A DNA stretch of 64,000 bases from Floccularia luteovirens (GCA_009739215.1 VSJF01000003.1:2666001-2730000), one strand, 5' to 3'. Numbered from the stretch's first letter, positions 12,055-23,802 are shown. Numbers and translations: made by a program. Notes: generated by a model from the letters alone, not told the origin.

Positions 12055-12075
12055 GTAGAGAGATAAGATAATCTT
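12055..12075. promoter_or_regulatory. GATA-type sites upstream of DHA1 copy 2
   Basis: GATAAGATAA at 12062-12071, about 185 nt before the original start codon, is the counterpart of the sites before copies 1 and 3. The neighbouring CATCTGATGGCGG block has diverged here, in line with decay of this copy. Confidence 0.45.
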
Positions 12076-12249
12076 TGTCGGTACCAGGAACAATACAATC
12101 GACGCTAAGTAAACGAACTTCACAAGAAACTGACTCAAGCACAATGAATTTGGTAAGATCTAATATGGTGTGTTAGCACTTTCCATCAGAAACAGATAAG
12201 GTGTCATCCAAATACGATAAACCCACGTGCCGTTACTTGTGTGACCGAA

Positions 12250-12750
12250 TGTTTGAGGAAACTTTCCTTGAAGACTCGTTTATCTCGAGTTGACGGATGA
12301 AATATATGGTTTTACACAGTAAGAACTGTTTATAGAGTAGCTTTTTATATTCCTGAGAATTTTTGAGCTTATCGGGTGAGTTCGATTCTTGAAAATTTGT
12401 CAATTGAAGTAGTAAGTACTTATCAGGATGACAAATGATGTGAGTACCCGGTGAGATAAACCACCTAAACGATTCCCTCCTTCTCTAAATTCTTCCAATA
12501 TCTCACACGGCAACACCCTATGCCCCCTATATCTACGTGCAGCCCAAGCCGCTTGTCTACCATTTAAACCGCGTTCATAAGCATCCATAAAACGAAAGGA
12601 CCGCGTCGCAAATTCACTCTAAGCACGCTGCACAAAGTATCATTTCGCTTATTACAGCTTAAGTTCTCGAACAAAAGAAAATCTGTAAGCACAGTCCATT
12701 AATCAGATCTATCTAAAATCGGCCTCATTGATCAGATATTCCATTTTCAG
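12250..12750. other. Copy-B-specific insert in the upstream region
   Basis: This part of the duplicated upstream region has no partner in copy A. On the minus strand, 12400-12588 encodes 62 residues starting MDAYERGLNGRQAAWAARRY, with a protein-like composition (GHRVLPCEILEEFREGG), followed by a stop. I do not recognise it; it may be an exon fragment of a gene brought in by the insertion, or chance. Confidence 0.35.
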
Positions 12751-12977
12751 ATGATGAAAGTGCTTTTCAGAAGTTTCTCCTTTTCCGAAATTGTCACAAG
12801 CTGTCCACGTGACTTTATCGTGTTTGGATGACATCTACCTTATTAGTGGTGGTACCGAACCTCAATTGTGGAAGCTCTTCAAGTTAAGCTGTCACGTTGA
12901 AGTTAGAAATCTGTGGATATGGGATGAATATTCTCTTCGAAGTATCTACAAATTTTCATCAGATGAGCAGCACCATC

Positions 12978-13088
12978 TTCCCCGCGTGTGGGCAGGTAAC
13001 GTACTTTCACTACGTTTGACAGACCCCGACAGCCTGCTGATTCAGCCCTACCTTCTAAGAACACAGTCGTGCATCTGAAGACTCCTCA
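12978..13088. repeat. Upstream conserved module, copy 2
   Basis: Counterpart of 4555-4665 and, inverted, of 18040-18165. The shared cores are GTAACGTACTTTCACT and GTTTGACAGACC, followed by a shared CTAAGAACAC and the stretch CATCTGAAGACTCCTC (which copy 1 also has). Confidence 0.55.
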
Positions 13089-13299
13089 GTTGACGTTGGT
13101 AGTTGATCAACACATGCAACCTGCATGTAGAAAGTAGAAATATATAATGGCAGCATCAAGCTTCATTCTATGTTGCTTCCGGGCCGCCGTCCACCCCATT
13201 CAACAAAGTCACATTCGAATTCCAGGGACCTATCATTGCCACCACACGGAAATGAGGAGAGCTGCACAGCACCGGGTCCTGACAATGGCTACCGAGCGA

Positions 13300-14520
13300 G
13301 ATCACCACCAAAAAGCGTTTCATGTGTTTTACTTGTAGACTCGACCTCAAGGTGTGGCGATATTTAAACACTTTCCCACGCCTGCAAAACGGCTTTAATC
13401 TACACTGACACCAAGTTTTCACGACTTTAGCTAGTGACTAGCTGACTTGCTTCATTGAGCGGGAGAAATTTCGGCGAGGACTCCAAATCAGTATTGTGGG
13501 GAGGGTAATCCCGTTGAGTTCGGTAGGGACGAAGGTTGAAGGAGGGGTAGGAATTTGGGATCGAGTCTTAATAGTTCGGAGCGTTTCGAGTAAGAATGTA
13601 ATTCATAGAGAAAATGGGTACAAGCTCGAGCTTAGTATTAGATGAGAAAATGAAGGAGAATTACAGGAAAGTAGTCTAGACTTTAAAGGGAAACATAGGT
13701 GAAAGGAAAACAGGTGCGTGTGCGTGCGCGTACAATCTAATCTAATCTGGAATCATGTGATGAAGAACCACGTCCAAGGGTAGCCCGATCGAAGGACTAC
13801 CCCACAGTATATACTTTCCTCTCCACTCACGTCTTCTGTCTCCATGTTTACTACGTATTATAAAGCGTGCTTTCCGCACGTCATATCCTGCTATGACTAA
13901 TTGTATCCGTTTAATCGTGATAATGAAGTGAAATTGTATGTACAATATATACAGAAAGGTCGAAAAGTAGTATATCAGAAAGGAAATAGTGATGTGTTTG
14001 TAATTTTAATCGTACCATAGTTGTGGCTGTAGTAACAAGCAAACTGCAAACCCATCAAGGCAACAACAACCAAATAACGGGATGCAGGACAGTCTAGAGA
14101 AAATAATGAGAAAAAAATATTCATGACAGCAACATAAACTGGCAAAGAAGTAGTCTCGCCTGACGAATGTTGACAACATCAAGTATCAAATACAATGATA
14201 AGACAAGAAACGTCATAGAACTATTCACATAACTATTCAAAAAAAAAAAACCAGCTGACCGTCACTCATCGGACTACTCTCGCTGAAAAACTTCAATGGA
14301 TAGAAAATGTGAAAACTCATGCATCCTAATTCCCACCACTAAAGTAGCGGGAATTTATACTTCTTGTGCTGCTTTTGAGTGATCCCGTTTGTCACGTTCA
14401 CTGGTCGGTTATAGCACGCTTTTTGAGCGGATGTTTGCCTGGGAACAAGATCCTCTGCGTGCGGGTCGACGGACCGGCGTCTTGTCTGTCTATAGATTGT
14501 CTTTTTTTCTAGAACCTGAT
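13300..14520. other. No supportable gene
   Basis: Short frames only. It includes purine-rich stretches (13480-13700) and a poly-A run near 14240. If the minus-strand gene that follows is real, this DNA would be its 3' flank. Confidence 0.45.
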
Positions 14521-14526
14521 CAACAA

Positions 14527-14925
14527 TTAGTGAGTTTTTGAAAAGGGGATTTCTTTAGCGTACCATATCTGTACGCTCTTTTCGGTCATATTCTGTAATT
14601 GAGCCCTGTCCTGTCTTTCCTTGATCCATTCTTCACTTACTCTTTCCTCACGTTGTCTTTCCTTCCTCTTTTTTATTAATTCTTTAGGGATGTCGGCGAG
14701 ATAGGTAGCGGTGAATCTCCAGGGATAATTATGATTGTAAGAGTAGTGCTCTTGGAGAGGAAGATCGGTAGAATTCAAGCTACTAGATGATCGTTTGTCA
14801 CCACTTTGGCTGAGTGTTATAGAAAGTGGCGTCAACCTTCCCAAGTCTGTTTGAGTACTATAAGGTTGAGATGAAGATCCGGAAGGATAGGTAATATAAG
14901 GTGATTGAGTACGCTCTGCTGTTTT
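14527..14925 (-). CDS. Hypothetical charged protein (partial model)
   Basis: An open frame with protein-like composition runs from about 14925 to the stop at 14527. A Ser/Tyr/Pro-rich start is followed by a helical charged segment (PKELIKKRKERQREERVSEE) and the end AKEIPFSKTH. A good acceptor (AAACAGCAG) lies near 14921, so an upstream exon is likely, but I could not join it in frame to the nearby MNPPHSSAFP frame at about 15000-15050. No domain is recognised. The absence of homopolymer or transposon features favours a real small gene, but it could be spurious. Confidence 0.35.
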   Translation of the reverse strand, partial: KTAERTQSPYITYPSGSSSQPYSTQTDLGRLTPLSITLSQSGDKRSSSSLNSTDLPLQEHYSYNHNYPWRFTATYLADIPKELIKKRKERQREERVSEEWIKERQDRAQLQNMTEKSVQIWYAKEIPFSKTH

Positions 14926-15399
14926 GTAGCAAATTGAGTGTTATGAGGTTAGTTTCTGAGTGAATAACAAACATTAAAATCGACACTGGAAAAGCTGAAG
15001 AATGAGGAGGGTTCATTGTTCGCCGATCCTCTCTCTGAAAAGGGATACTGGTTCGGGAATATTTGGGAATTTCTCTGTGCGACTTTCTTACAGTATTGTA
15101 GTAAAAGTGTTAATCCTCAGAGCTCGACATATCGAAAGTAGTGAGACAGGAATAGGGAGAGAGAAAAGAAGGAATACTGGAGGGGAGATTGGGATGGGGG
15201 TGTTTATATATATACAGAAAACGTGAGAGCTCGAGCAGTTGGATGCTCCGAGACAATCTTGATGCCTTGCAGCTTCAAGAGGATGGCAGAACGGGAATCC
15301 CTGATCTAACGTAGGGGAGTTGTGAATAGTATAGGTGGTAGGATTGCTTTTAGGGTTTTTCTGCCGGTCTGCCAGCAAAACGGCAATTGATACACTTGC

Positions 15400-18030
15400 A
15401 GTAACCCGGAAGAACTGTTAGAGCATTTTTTAAGCACTCTATGGTACTCACCAACAGATATTAAGCTACACCTTGTGATAGCATCATTACACCAATATCA
15501 CACCTCACCATCATCCAAACCTATGATATCCAACCCCTCAACGGCACTTGCTGGGTGAACAACCTTTGATGCGTTACCTATCCATGTGCTCGTTGGTAGA
15601 CCTCTGCATTTGGATAAAGTTTTGTATTCTCATGGGTGCACTGTGACAATTTACCGGATGGTAAGGGCTTTTTGTTTTTACGCCAGGCAGAATTCGGCAG
15701 ATTGGCAGGATTTTGACAACAACTCAGGAAAATTGCCACCGTCACAGTGCATTTAATGACACACTTCTGTTACTGAGACTTCATGGGCAAGAAAGCGATA
15801 CGCCAGAACATTCTCCGCGAGTGAGTCTTCTGTTGGTAGCCTGTCGTCCGGTCGTCGGAAAGCTACTAGGTCGTATGCCAATCTTCGTTTTTCGTCAAGT
15901 CTTAGACCTCCGGGTGATAGTTCGACGCGAGTGCCACCAGTTTAACATGTCCGGGGTCGTTTGTGAGTTCTCACATATATCTAACTTCCAACAGAGGGTG
16001 CATGGGGAAGAGACACTTTGAGGCTAATCTCTAGGTGGAATCTGCCTGAAGCCATGATTGGTATACCGATGAACGTTAAAACATATGGATATGTATGGGC
16101 AAAGCCCACCATGACTGAAAGATCCCTAGCCATCTGAGTTCGGTTTAAATACCGAGCATTGAAAGCTGACCGGACCGAGCGTTTCCCGAAGATATCCATC
16201 ACTAGCTAAGTGGCACTTCGGAGCTTGGAGTTAGAGAACGTATCGCAAGACCATTGAATGCTTTTGTTCTGTGGATGGTTGTCAGTTTATTGAACTCGTG
16301 CTCGGCTCTCGCCTTCAAAGCTTCATGAACCAACTTTATGTGAAGTACCCAACGATGGATTCCACTCGCAATAGCCAAGATTATCAGCAAACGAAACCTG
16401 TCAGTTGGTCTTTGTGTAATTTGTATGGTGATACATATCCACAATAATTATTGTACGAATCAGATCCAGCACTTGGGTCTTAAAAGCTTAAAGGTTAATA
16501 CGGATCTGAAATTAGTATTTAGTGAATAGGCAAGAACAGATTTCGTACATTAAAACGTTTCCCCGATTTAATTGGGAAGGCATACACTGCAGGACTCAGA
16601 AAGTTAAACGAAGTTGCACTAGAGAATGGTGTCACGTTATTGAAACAGCACAGCAATTTGTCAATCAATTGATCAATCTGGTACTTATAAAGATCATTTT
16701 GACCTCAAGGATGACTGAGGTTATGGCACTGCTACTTTTGCCCTGGAATCGAATTCGAAGGCATGAGTAGTAGCGGCGAGCTTGGTGCATGTGTGAGGAT
16801 GATAACTTGATGATTGTGTCTACGTGCAAGGGATCCTCATTGGTGTCGTGTCGGCATCGTTCTTGGTATTATATCATGATTCAGGCCTCGGGCCTGGTCT
16901 GGAGTACATATATATCTTCTCGTCTGACTCGTAAGTATCCTAATAGCAAGAGAAAAAAAATAGGAAACACAGGTCGCACCTTGCACCACACAAACAATTA
17001 GTGTGGTATGTATCCCCTTCTGGACAGTTTATTCGTCCCTTGGGTGTTTCCATCTTGATCAGGAGACAAGCCGACCCTCTTGAGCCTAAAAATGCAGATA
17101 TCTAACAGCAACGCAGACCGCCCTCTCGGCGCGTGTCCGCATTTGCACCTGGCTTGAACCGTTCTTCTTGCTCCATCTGAAAACCTGCTTTCTGACCTTC
17201 AATCCCCTAAATAATCCGCGGTATCTGTTCTAGGTACATGCAAGCCAATCTACCTACCCAATTCCCACAAAAACACCAATAGCATATATTCCTTGTTCGT
17301 TAAGCTGTTGCCATCGACCATCAAATCAGCAATGAATTCAACTTCCTCGATGCAAGTTTTCAAATAGCGAGTACTCCTCACTGACCTCCAATTCCCTTTG
17401 CTAACCTCGTATATACAGCACCCCGAAAATCCCAGACTCTCTGTTCGTGTATGTTGCTTCACGACAGAAAGCTCCATGAGCTGTTTTTTCAAAACATTTT
17501 TTGCATTGGATCGAGGTGCGTCAATTTAAAAAGTTAGAGAGCTGTGTAAAATGATAACATATACTTGGTGTATTTTTTCCTTAGTGGGGGAAAGGCGTGC
17601 AGTTTGCTAGTAAAGCTTAAAGCTCGGGAACCGGCAAGCGGAAAGCAGCTTCGGCCAGGGGTTACCTGAATTACCAAATATGGGAAGTCGAAGGGATGCG
17701 CTGTCTAGAGGACGTACCCTTCCTTTCCTTTCAGAAAGGTGTATGGTCCTGGTTCCCAGGCAGTCCCCTGGACTGCAAAAAATTCAAGATAGTTTCTGCA
17801 AGTAGGTTGCACTATATCAGTTTGTTATACTCGATGACTCGAAAGCTTTGCCAAGTTCCATTTCCTATCTTCGTTTCCCCATATCAGTGGTAACAATCGC
17901 GAACGACCGGAACTCAGATGAGACTATATTAAAGGCGGCCCGGACATAGCAAGAGAAGGTATCCCGAATGCCATCAAGTATATAATATTCCTTCGTACAC
18001 GCAGGTCACATTCTCTGATCAGTGAAAACG
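15400..18030. other. No supportable gene
   Basis: Several open frames of 60-100 codons occur on both strands (for example minus 16202-16444 and 15981-16202), but none shows a domain or a convincing exon chain. The region lies between the hypothetical 14.5-kb gene and the third transporter copy. Confidence 0.45.
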
Positions 18031-18039
18031 AGGAGCCTT

Positions 18040-18165
18040 CAATCGCGGAACAGTGTTCCTAAAAAGCAGGGATGTATCTGGTGGGGCCTCCAGGTGTGTC
18101 AGATGTAGTGAAAGTATGGTTCTCATTTTTCACATGCGCAGAAGATGCGGCTTAGTTAGTTGGAG
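18040..18165. repeat. Upstream conserved module, copy 3 (inverted)
   Basis: The reverse complement matches 12978-13088 and 4555-4665, including the ACTTTCACTAC core. It lies about 350-470 nt before the start of copy 3, so its orientation relative to the gene is the same in all three copies. Confidence 0.5.
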
Positions 18166-18299
18166 GGTCAGTTATTATGATATGAGCGGGTAGCTATGCT
18201 GAAGAGAGTGTCGATTCTTGTGTTAATTAAGAGAAATAATCATCTTACATAAGTACGTATGTCCCGAGAGAACCTTGCAACCTTATCGATTAAAAATAG

Positions 18300-18380
18300 G
18301 AAACATCTTATCTTTCCATCTGATGGCGGTAAGTTTTGGGGGAGACCTCCCTGACAGTGACAGGACTTGAAATATTTTCC
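18300..18380 (+). promoter_or_regulatory. Proximal promoter block with GATA site, DHA1 copy 3
   Basis: CTTATCT (AGATAAG on the other strand) at 18307-18313 is followed by CCATCTGATGGCGG and a block with CTCCCTGACAG and GACTTGAAATATTTT. The same order is found before copy 1 (reverse complement of about 4035-4130). Since the coding regions have diverged clearly, this conservation suggests shared regulation. Confidence 0.5.
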
Positions 18381-18513
18381 AAGGCGTTTATGGATTATGA
18401 CTCATGACATCAATTCCTAGTTAGCGATTCATATATATATATATACGTGCACCTTTACCATTTCACACTTGACCCCCTCTCGCTGATTTCGACTTTTTCG
18501 CCTATAGAACAGA

Positions 18514-20633
18514 ATGGCTTCCGAGGAGACGCCATTACTGGTATCCGAGGCTGCTGCTAAGCATGAGGCAGTATATCGCCGGTTTTCCCCGTCGAGAAAA
18601 CGCGTTTTGGTAGCAATGGTGTCGTTTTCTGGATTGTTACCACGTACGAGTGTTTTGTCTGGAGTGTATGTTTTTGTGGAAATTAATTTATGCGGTGACA
18701 GTGTTCGTATCTGGGACTTTCGTCCCTTCAATACCACAGATTGCGAAAGATCTTCATTCAACTGGTCCAGTTGTAAGGTACTTCGAACTGTCAACCTTCG
18801 ATCCTCTAAAAGTCAATTGTTAATTATTTCCCCCCTTCGGTCGTGCACTGTAGCCTCGCTGTTAGTTTGTCAGTATTTGGGGCTGGATTGGGTGGCCTGA
18901 CAGGGGCTACGTATTCCACTTTCTGTAAGGATACCAATTTAATTCATGTTAAACATTTAAATTTTAACGTTTTAACGTTTAACGGTTAATTGAATTATTA
19001 GATGGTCGTAGACCCGTTTATTTAGTTGGCCTACCTCTGTTGGTTATTGGGTCTCTTGGGGTCACACTAGCGGCAACAATTCCACAGCTCATGATATGGC
19101 GATTTATACAAGCAGTTGGTTCAGCACCTGGTATGTCTGTGGGAGCTGGTGTGATCGGGGATATATATAAGTTAGAGGAGAGGGGTCAAGCAATGGGTAT
19201 TTATTTTGCTGTAAGCTGTCGTTTGTCATTCTACTGCGCGCTTGAACTATATTCTATATTTTAGGCTGTACTACTTGGACCGGCTCTAGCACCCTTAGCG
19301 GGGGGTAGGAAATTTGATCGTTCTACCCGTGTACACCAATTTGACCAACGGCTGCACCCTAGGCATTGCCGCTCATTACGCGTCATGGCGCATAATGCAA
19401 TTCTCCCTCGGAGTTGCTGGATTCATTTCATTCGTAACAATGCTTGTTTACTTTCCAGAAACCAGTCATCCTGGCGCCAGGGGCATAGAGAAGCTTCGTG
19501 CAAGCAGTGAAGCTAATGCAAACAAAAAATTCGTTTTGTTGAATCCAATCAAATCGCTTGCATTACTGCGAAGTCCTAACATGCTTGCGGTCGTGAGTCC
19601 CTTTAATCTAAAACATACATCTTGCTCTCATCTGATATCTCACCTAGTCGATAAGTGGGCTAGCTATATTATTGACAGATTATGGTAAGTACTTTTAGCC
19701 GCTTTGAGTAAAAGATTGATGAATTAATTCCTCGTGTCAAGTTCTGTTGATTCCGTTGGCATATACAATTGTAAGCTTTTTAATATCACAATTCTTAAAT
19801 TTGTTTATGACGTCGTAATATTCAGGGTGCTCGTTATAATATCACAAATGAAGCAGTTATTGGGGCATGTTTTTTGCCTTGTGGTCTCGGTAATATGGGT
19901 CAGTTACAGTCAAATTCAAATTTTGTACACCTAAATATTTAATTGAACCTTTCTAGTTGGGGCCCCTTTTGCAGGGCGTTTATCGGATAAAATTGTAACA
20001 CAGTGGAGGGAAAAACGCGGGGGCGTGTGGTACCCCGAAGACCGGTTGCGTGCAACCTTATCAGGAGCATTAATTCTCGTCCCTCTTTCAGTCTTCTTGT
20101 GCGGAGTAATCACCAAATATATTGACGGGCCTGTTGGACTGATATTGAACCTTGTCTGCCTTTTCATAAATGGTTTTGGCGTAAGATCACACTTATCCGC
20201 ATGTAACTTGGAAGTAATGTGAAATTTTTTTGCAGGTCGACATCGTGCTGAGCCCCTCTGCTGCGTATATAGTGGATGTAATGCACTCCCGGAGTGCCGA
20301 GAGCATGGCCGCGAACGGGTGAGTCATTGTCCGGAATGTCATAACAGCGCCACTGAAATAAAGTTCAGTGGCTTTCGTTCTCTTCTTATGTCGGTAGCAA
20401 TCGCTGGTATCCTGCCAATGATTAACAAATATGGGATGCTAGCGACAAATGCTATGTCGGCTGCCTTTGCTTGGGTTGGCTTTGTGTAAGCCGCATTAGA
20501 ACGTGCCTTGTTGACCTGATCGTCCTAACTAGCTTTGTTCTTCGCTCCCAGGATTCTTTGGGCTACAATCAGATATGGTGAACAAATGAGGTCGTGGGTG
20601 AAGATGGACTACTCCACGGCCGAAAATAACTAG
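18514..20633 (+). CDS. MFS drug:H+ antiporter, DHA1-like, copy 3 (intact)
   Basis: Predicted membrane exporter of the DHA1 family. Joining the exons gives an uninterrupted protein of roughly 500 residues. It starts MASEETPLLVSEAAAKHEAV, continues with LLPLFVSGTFVPSIPQIAKD, GAGLGGLTGATYSTFY, GRRPVYLVGLPLLVIGSLG, GVIGDIYKLEERGQAMG, FAAVLLGPALAPLAGG, YFPETSHPGARGIEKL, GARYNITNEAVIGACFLPCG, VWYPEDRLRATLSGALI and LSPSAAYIVDVMHSRSAE, and ends YSTAENN. All introns use GT-AG, including the one that has a GC donor in copies 1 and 2. The cytosolic start and the central loop match the family. It is divergently oriented to copy 2. The substrate is unknown. Confidence 0.9.
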
Positions 20634-20782
20634 CTGACGGCTTCGGTGCTCGAGCCGAAGGGGTGTGGAAAACGACCCCAAACGTTTTACGCAGAGTACC
20701 ATATAGATGATTGATGAAAAGTGGACTTAAAATTGGGGGACGTTAGTTGGTCATCATCATCTAGAATGTGCTGGAAAAAAAA

Positions 20783-20818
20783 AACTGTCAGCTATATCAT
20801 TTTTCATATCTGACAGTT
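20783..20818 (+). other. Hairpin in the 3' flank of DHA1 copy 3
   Basis: AACTGTCAG (20783-20791) and CTGACAGTT (20810-20818) are exact reverse complements and can be extended with a few AT pairs around an 18-nt centre. It follows the stop codon by about 150 nt and comes after an A-rich run. It may be a 3' UTR structure; a bacterial-type terminator is not expected in a fungus. Confidence 0.55.
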
Positions 20819-20833
20819 CTCCCCAAGAAACCC

Positions 20834-21600
20834 TGATAACCATTACGACAAGATGTGTATTTTGAAACTCGTACGAGATTATGAAGGATTGAAACGAGGT
20901 CAGCGGCGTTCTTGAATGACATTATCTTTTATGTTGAAGCCACGGCGAAGAGGGATGTGACTGGACACGAGCAAAGATGTGTTCGTTACCCGTATCCATA
21001 ATTGATCCGACTTTAGGGCTAGGTTGCCTACTTTCACGTCTTGTCCGGATGAGAACCGGATACTGTGCTGTTTGAACTGTTCGTGGCATAGATGTTGATG
21101 CACCGCCTTGCATCAATCCTTTTCCCCGAGCTTTGTGAGTTATCTTTAGCTTGACACAATGCTTCCGCCGCAGTAAAAGCCAAGTTTTATTATTTTTTTT
21201 CTTCTTCTTCCATTACTCTGCTGTACATATTTCATTAATGTCAATAGTAAGGGAGTGAACAAAGAATGTATAACTGAATTGCCTCGAGGCAGGGAGCGAA
21301 GTGCGTCCCTAGTGAGATTGGCATCAATTGCTCACCGCCTCAAGGTGACAGAAGTCCTGATGGTGCTGACCTAATCAGCCAACATGTGCTAGGGAGCGTG
21401 GCCACCGGCTGGTTCAGAGTTAGGTGGAGATCACCCAACCGTTCCCTGTGGGTTTGCTCTATCACCATAATCCCAGCACATCTCCTGCCTCCTGGCCTTA
21501 AAAAACTTGCGTGCTCCGCATTTTTTCCAGCCGTATAATGGACTTAGTCTTTGTTGAATGAACATCGTTGTGAGTTTACGACCCTTTGTTCAATTTTCGC
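20834..21600. other. No supportable gene
   Basis: A minus-strand frame of about 65 codons (20900-21116) has no recognisable features. The rest is the 5' flank of the next gene, with a pyrimidine-rich stretch near 21195. Confidence 0.45.
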
Positions 21601-21619
21601 CCATCATTTTTTTTGAAAA

Positions 21620-23485
21620 ATGGTCAGATTGTTTTGTTGTCTAAAATCTTGTTTTCGACAGACCCTCAAATTTTCTCTGTCGTTACTTGACAACATGAAC
21701 GTTTCAGGAGCGAAGAGAGTCAATTTTTCCGATCCTTCGAAATCAATCCCGACCTCGGCGCACTTGGTGCCAACTGGAAATCCTGATCTGCCTTTTCCCG
21801 CCTGCAATCGAAGCTCCGTAAAACAAGAACAGTCATCTCCGCTTTCAGGAAAAATTACAATGCAATCTGATCAAAGGGGCCCTCATTCCAAGATAGCTGT
21901 ATACCCATCCCCTCCTCCAACTGGTACCCAGCAGAGTGTACCTCTTCCTAGTCCTATCATTGGCCAAACGGGAGGATTGACGCCCTATCTCCGTTGGTAT
22001 TCTCATGGCATTCTTGACTCACCCATAATCATAGAACACGAGGCTTTCAAAGGCGACGCACTTCTGTCTCCTCCTCCTACTCTCCCAACTTCAACTCTAA
22101 CTTTACCCCCGTCTGAAGGGATGTTAGTAGAAGACGAACATAACCATGCCGAGTCGTCATCGCAAGGTGCTATGCGCTCTTTGTCGAGTCCCGATCGCAC
22201 GGATGTTTCCAACCCTTTGTTGTCGCCTTTGTACTCAGTGTGGGACAGCAATCGTATATCAACAATATCACCTCCATCGTCACCAGAAGACTGTTATCTG
22301 CTCTCGATCAAACCGTCCACGTATATTATAGATGGACGTCATAAAGAGTACAATGCCATGTTACATGACGATATATCATATAAAGGTTCTACCGGTCGGC
22401 CACCTCTTCCGTTGCTGAGTATCCCGGGGATTTTTCCTGGTTCCGAATCCTACTACAGCCCTATTACTGGCTCCTCCAGTGATTATGATATTTCACCAGG
22501 AACTTCTGGATCATCTTCACCACCCTCTCCTCAATTAATGGGGGACTCAGATATGTTTTTGCGGGAGCCTTTCCTAGATTATCCTGACCCCTTAGATTAT
22601 GACGGTGGTTTGCTTAATTCTCCATCATCTCCTCTCCTGCGCTCCTGCTCGAAACTACCCGATCTCGAATTGACGGACGAGGATGCGATTTCTCCCCCTT
22701 TTTCTCCTGGCCGACAAATTCTCTCTCTGCCTGGCGCAGATATCGACGACGATCTCATCCCAGCTGATTTGGCCCCCAGTAATTACACGTCTGAACCTTT
22801 CCATGATAATTTTCAGACAACACCCTTCTCAAGTAGTCTCCTCTTCGATGAACCCAATGACGTACCACCGCCACGGTCCCCATCCCCGGAAAACTTTACT
22901 GTCGACCCAATGGTCCTTGCTGACATATCCGATCCCGATCTGCAAAAACTGTATGATCTCAGGCGCAAATCTCAAAATGCTGAGCGGGTTGCTCGTGCGA
23001 AAGAACTTCATTTGTCTGATAATGAAAGATTTGCGCATGCAGCTGCAGAGGCAAGGAAGACCATCAAACGGGAAAAGGAGAGATGTAGAGAGGTATCATC
23101 GTTACTGAGGCTCAAGTTGGACGAGAAAGGCATTAAAGTAGGAGATTCTCAGTCATCACCGGAAAGGTCTCCACAACGGATACGAGCACCCAAAAAACCA
23201 AAGGTGACGAATATGTCTCAACTGGTGGCAAACATGATTTTGCGCCGTCGAGATAGTCGACAAATGTCAAATCGTCGGCCTCCATCTTTGACACATCGAC
23301 AAAGTAGGAAGTCTCCCCTTGCTAGATCGCTTTCATCGACATCTTTGTTGAGTTCGGATGATCAGCCTGATTCTGACAGCAAATCTGAACCGGACAATGA
23401 GTGGGGTAGTGGTAATACCTGGTCGATATTTCGGCCCTCATGGGATGTGGATCTGCCCGAGTCGGATCGTTTGCCAGGTCTTTAG
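21620..23485 (+). CDS. Hypothetical Ser/Pro-rich protein with C-terminal coiled coil
   Basis: One uninterrupted frame of 621 codons, unusual here because most neighbours are split by introns. The most likely start is the second ATG (21695, MNVSGAKRVNFSDPSKS), because the first 25 residues look unlike the rest; both are possible. Most of the chain is low-complexity Ser/Pro/Asp-rich and probably disordered (many SSP and SPPP motifs). A conserved-looking segment sits near residues 130-155 (LTPYLRWYSHGILDSPI). A highly charged helix around residues 450-500 (RKTIKREKERCREVSSLLRL) is probably a coiled coil, followed by a basic Ser/Arg tail. Function unknown; the SP sites suggest phosphorylation by proline-directed kinases. 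Confidence 0.8.
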   Translation: MVRLFCCLKSCFRQTLKFSLSLLDNMNVSGAKRVNFSDPSKSIPTSAHLVPTGNPDLPFPACNRSSVKQEQSSPLSGKITMQSDQRGPHSKIAVYPSPPPTGTQQSVPLPSPIIGQTGGLTPYLRWYSHGILDSPIIIEHEAFKGDALLSPPPTLPTSTLTLPPSEGMLVEDEHNHAESSSQGAMRSLSSPDRTDVSNPLLSPLYSVWDSNRISTISPPSSPEDCYLLSIKPSTYIIDGRHKEYNAMLHDDISYKGSTGRPPLPLLSIPGIFPGSESYYSPITGSSSDYDISPGTSGSSSPPSPQLMGDSDMFLREPFLDYPDPLDYDGGLLNSPSSPLLRSCSKLPDLELTDEDAISPPFSPGRQILSLPGADIDDDLIPADLAPSNYTSEPFHDNFQTTPFSSSLLFDEPNDVPPPRSPSPENFTVDPMVLADISDPDLQKLYDLRRKSQNAERVARAKELHLSDNERFAHAAAEARKTIKREKERCREVSSLLRLKLDEKGIKVGDSQSSPERSPQRIRAPKKPKVTNMSQLVANMILRRRDSRQMSNRRPPSLTHRQSRKSPLARSLSSTSLLSSDDQPDSDSKSEPDNEWGSGNTWSIFRPSWDVDLPESDRLPGL

Positions 23486-23802
23486 TTCTCTCTCTCTTGG
23501 TTTTGGAGGAAGAAGGGGAGGTATGTTATTTTTGGTTTTGACCCACATAGATTCCAACTGACTGATTGTTGTATTAGTTCACGGAGATCTCATTTCTTTT
23601 TTTTCACATCCTGTACTAATAGTCTTATGTGGTTCGAATATATATGAATACCTCCAATGTATCAATATAAGATATCCCATACCCTCATCCGAAATATAAA
23701 CTCTTTTTTTCTTGCCTCTAAAAAAATATCGCTATTGATAAGGATTAGATATAAATACATACGGATTACAGATTGTCGTACATATTACATTTCTTTCAAT
23801 CG

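Larger units (their letters stand above)
9460..13110. repeat. Segmental duplication, copy B (DHA1 transporter plus flanks)
   Basis: Direct-orientation partner of 1510-4720. The order of the 3' flank, gene, promoter with GATA sites, and distal upstream module is kept. It is longer on the upstream side: the distance from start codon to distal module is about 1.1 kb here against about 0.7 kb in copy A, so roughly 400 nt (around 12250-12750) lacks a counterpart. Confidence 0.8.

Noticed and set aside
16202..16444. Minus-strand frame with hydrophobic start as a membrane protein exon
   Set aside because: It could not be joined to other exons, and no family is recognised.
21413..21460. tRNA-like GGTTCAGAGTT box
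   Set aside because: No matching A box or cloverleaf stems could be formed around it.
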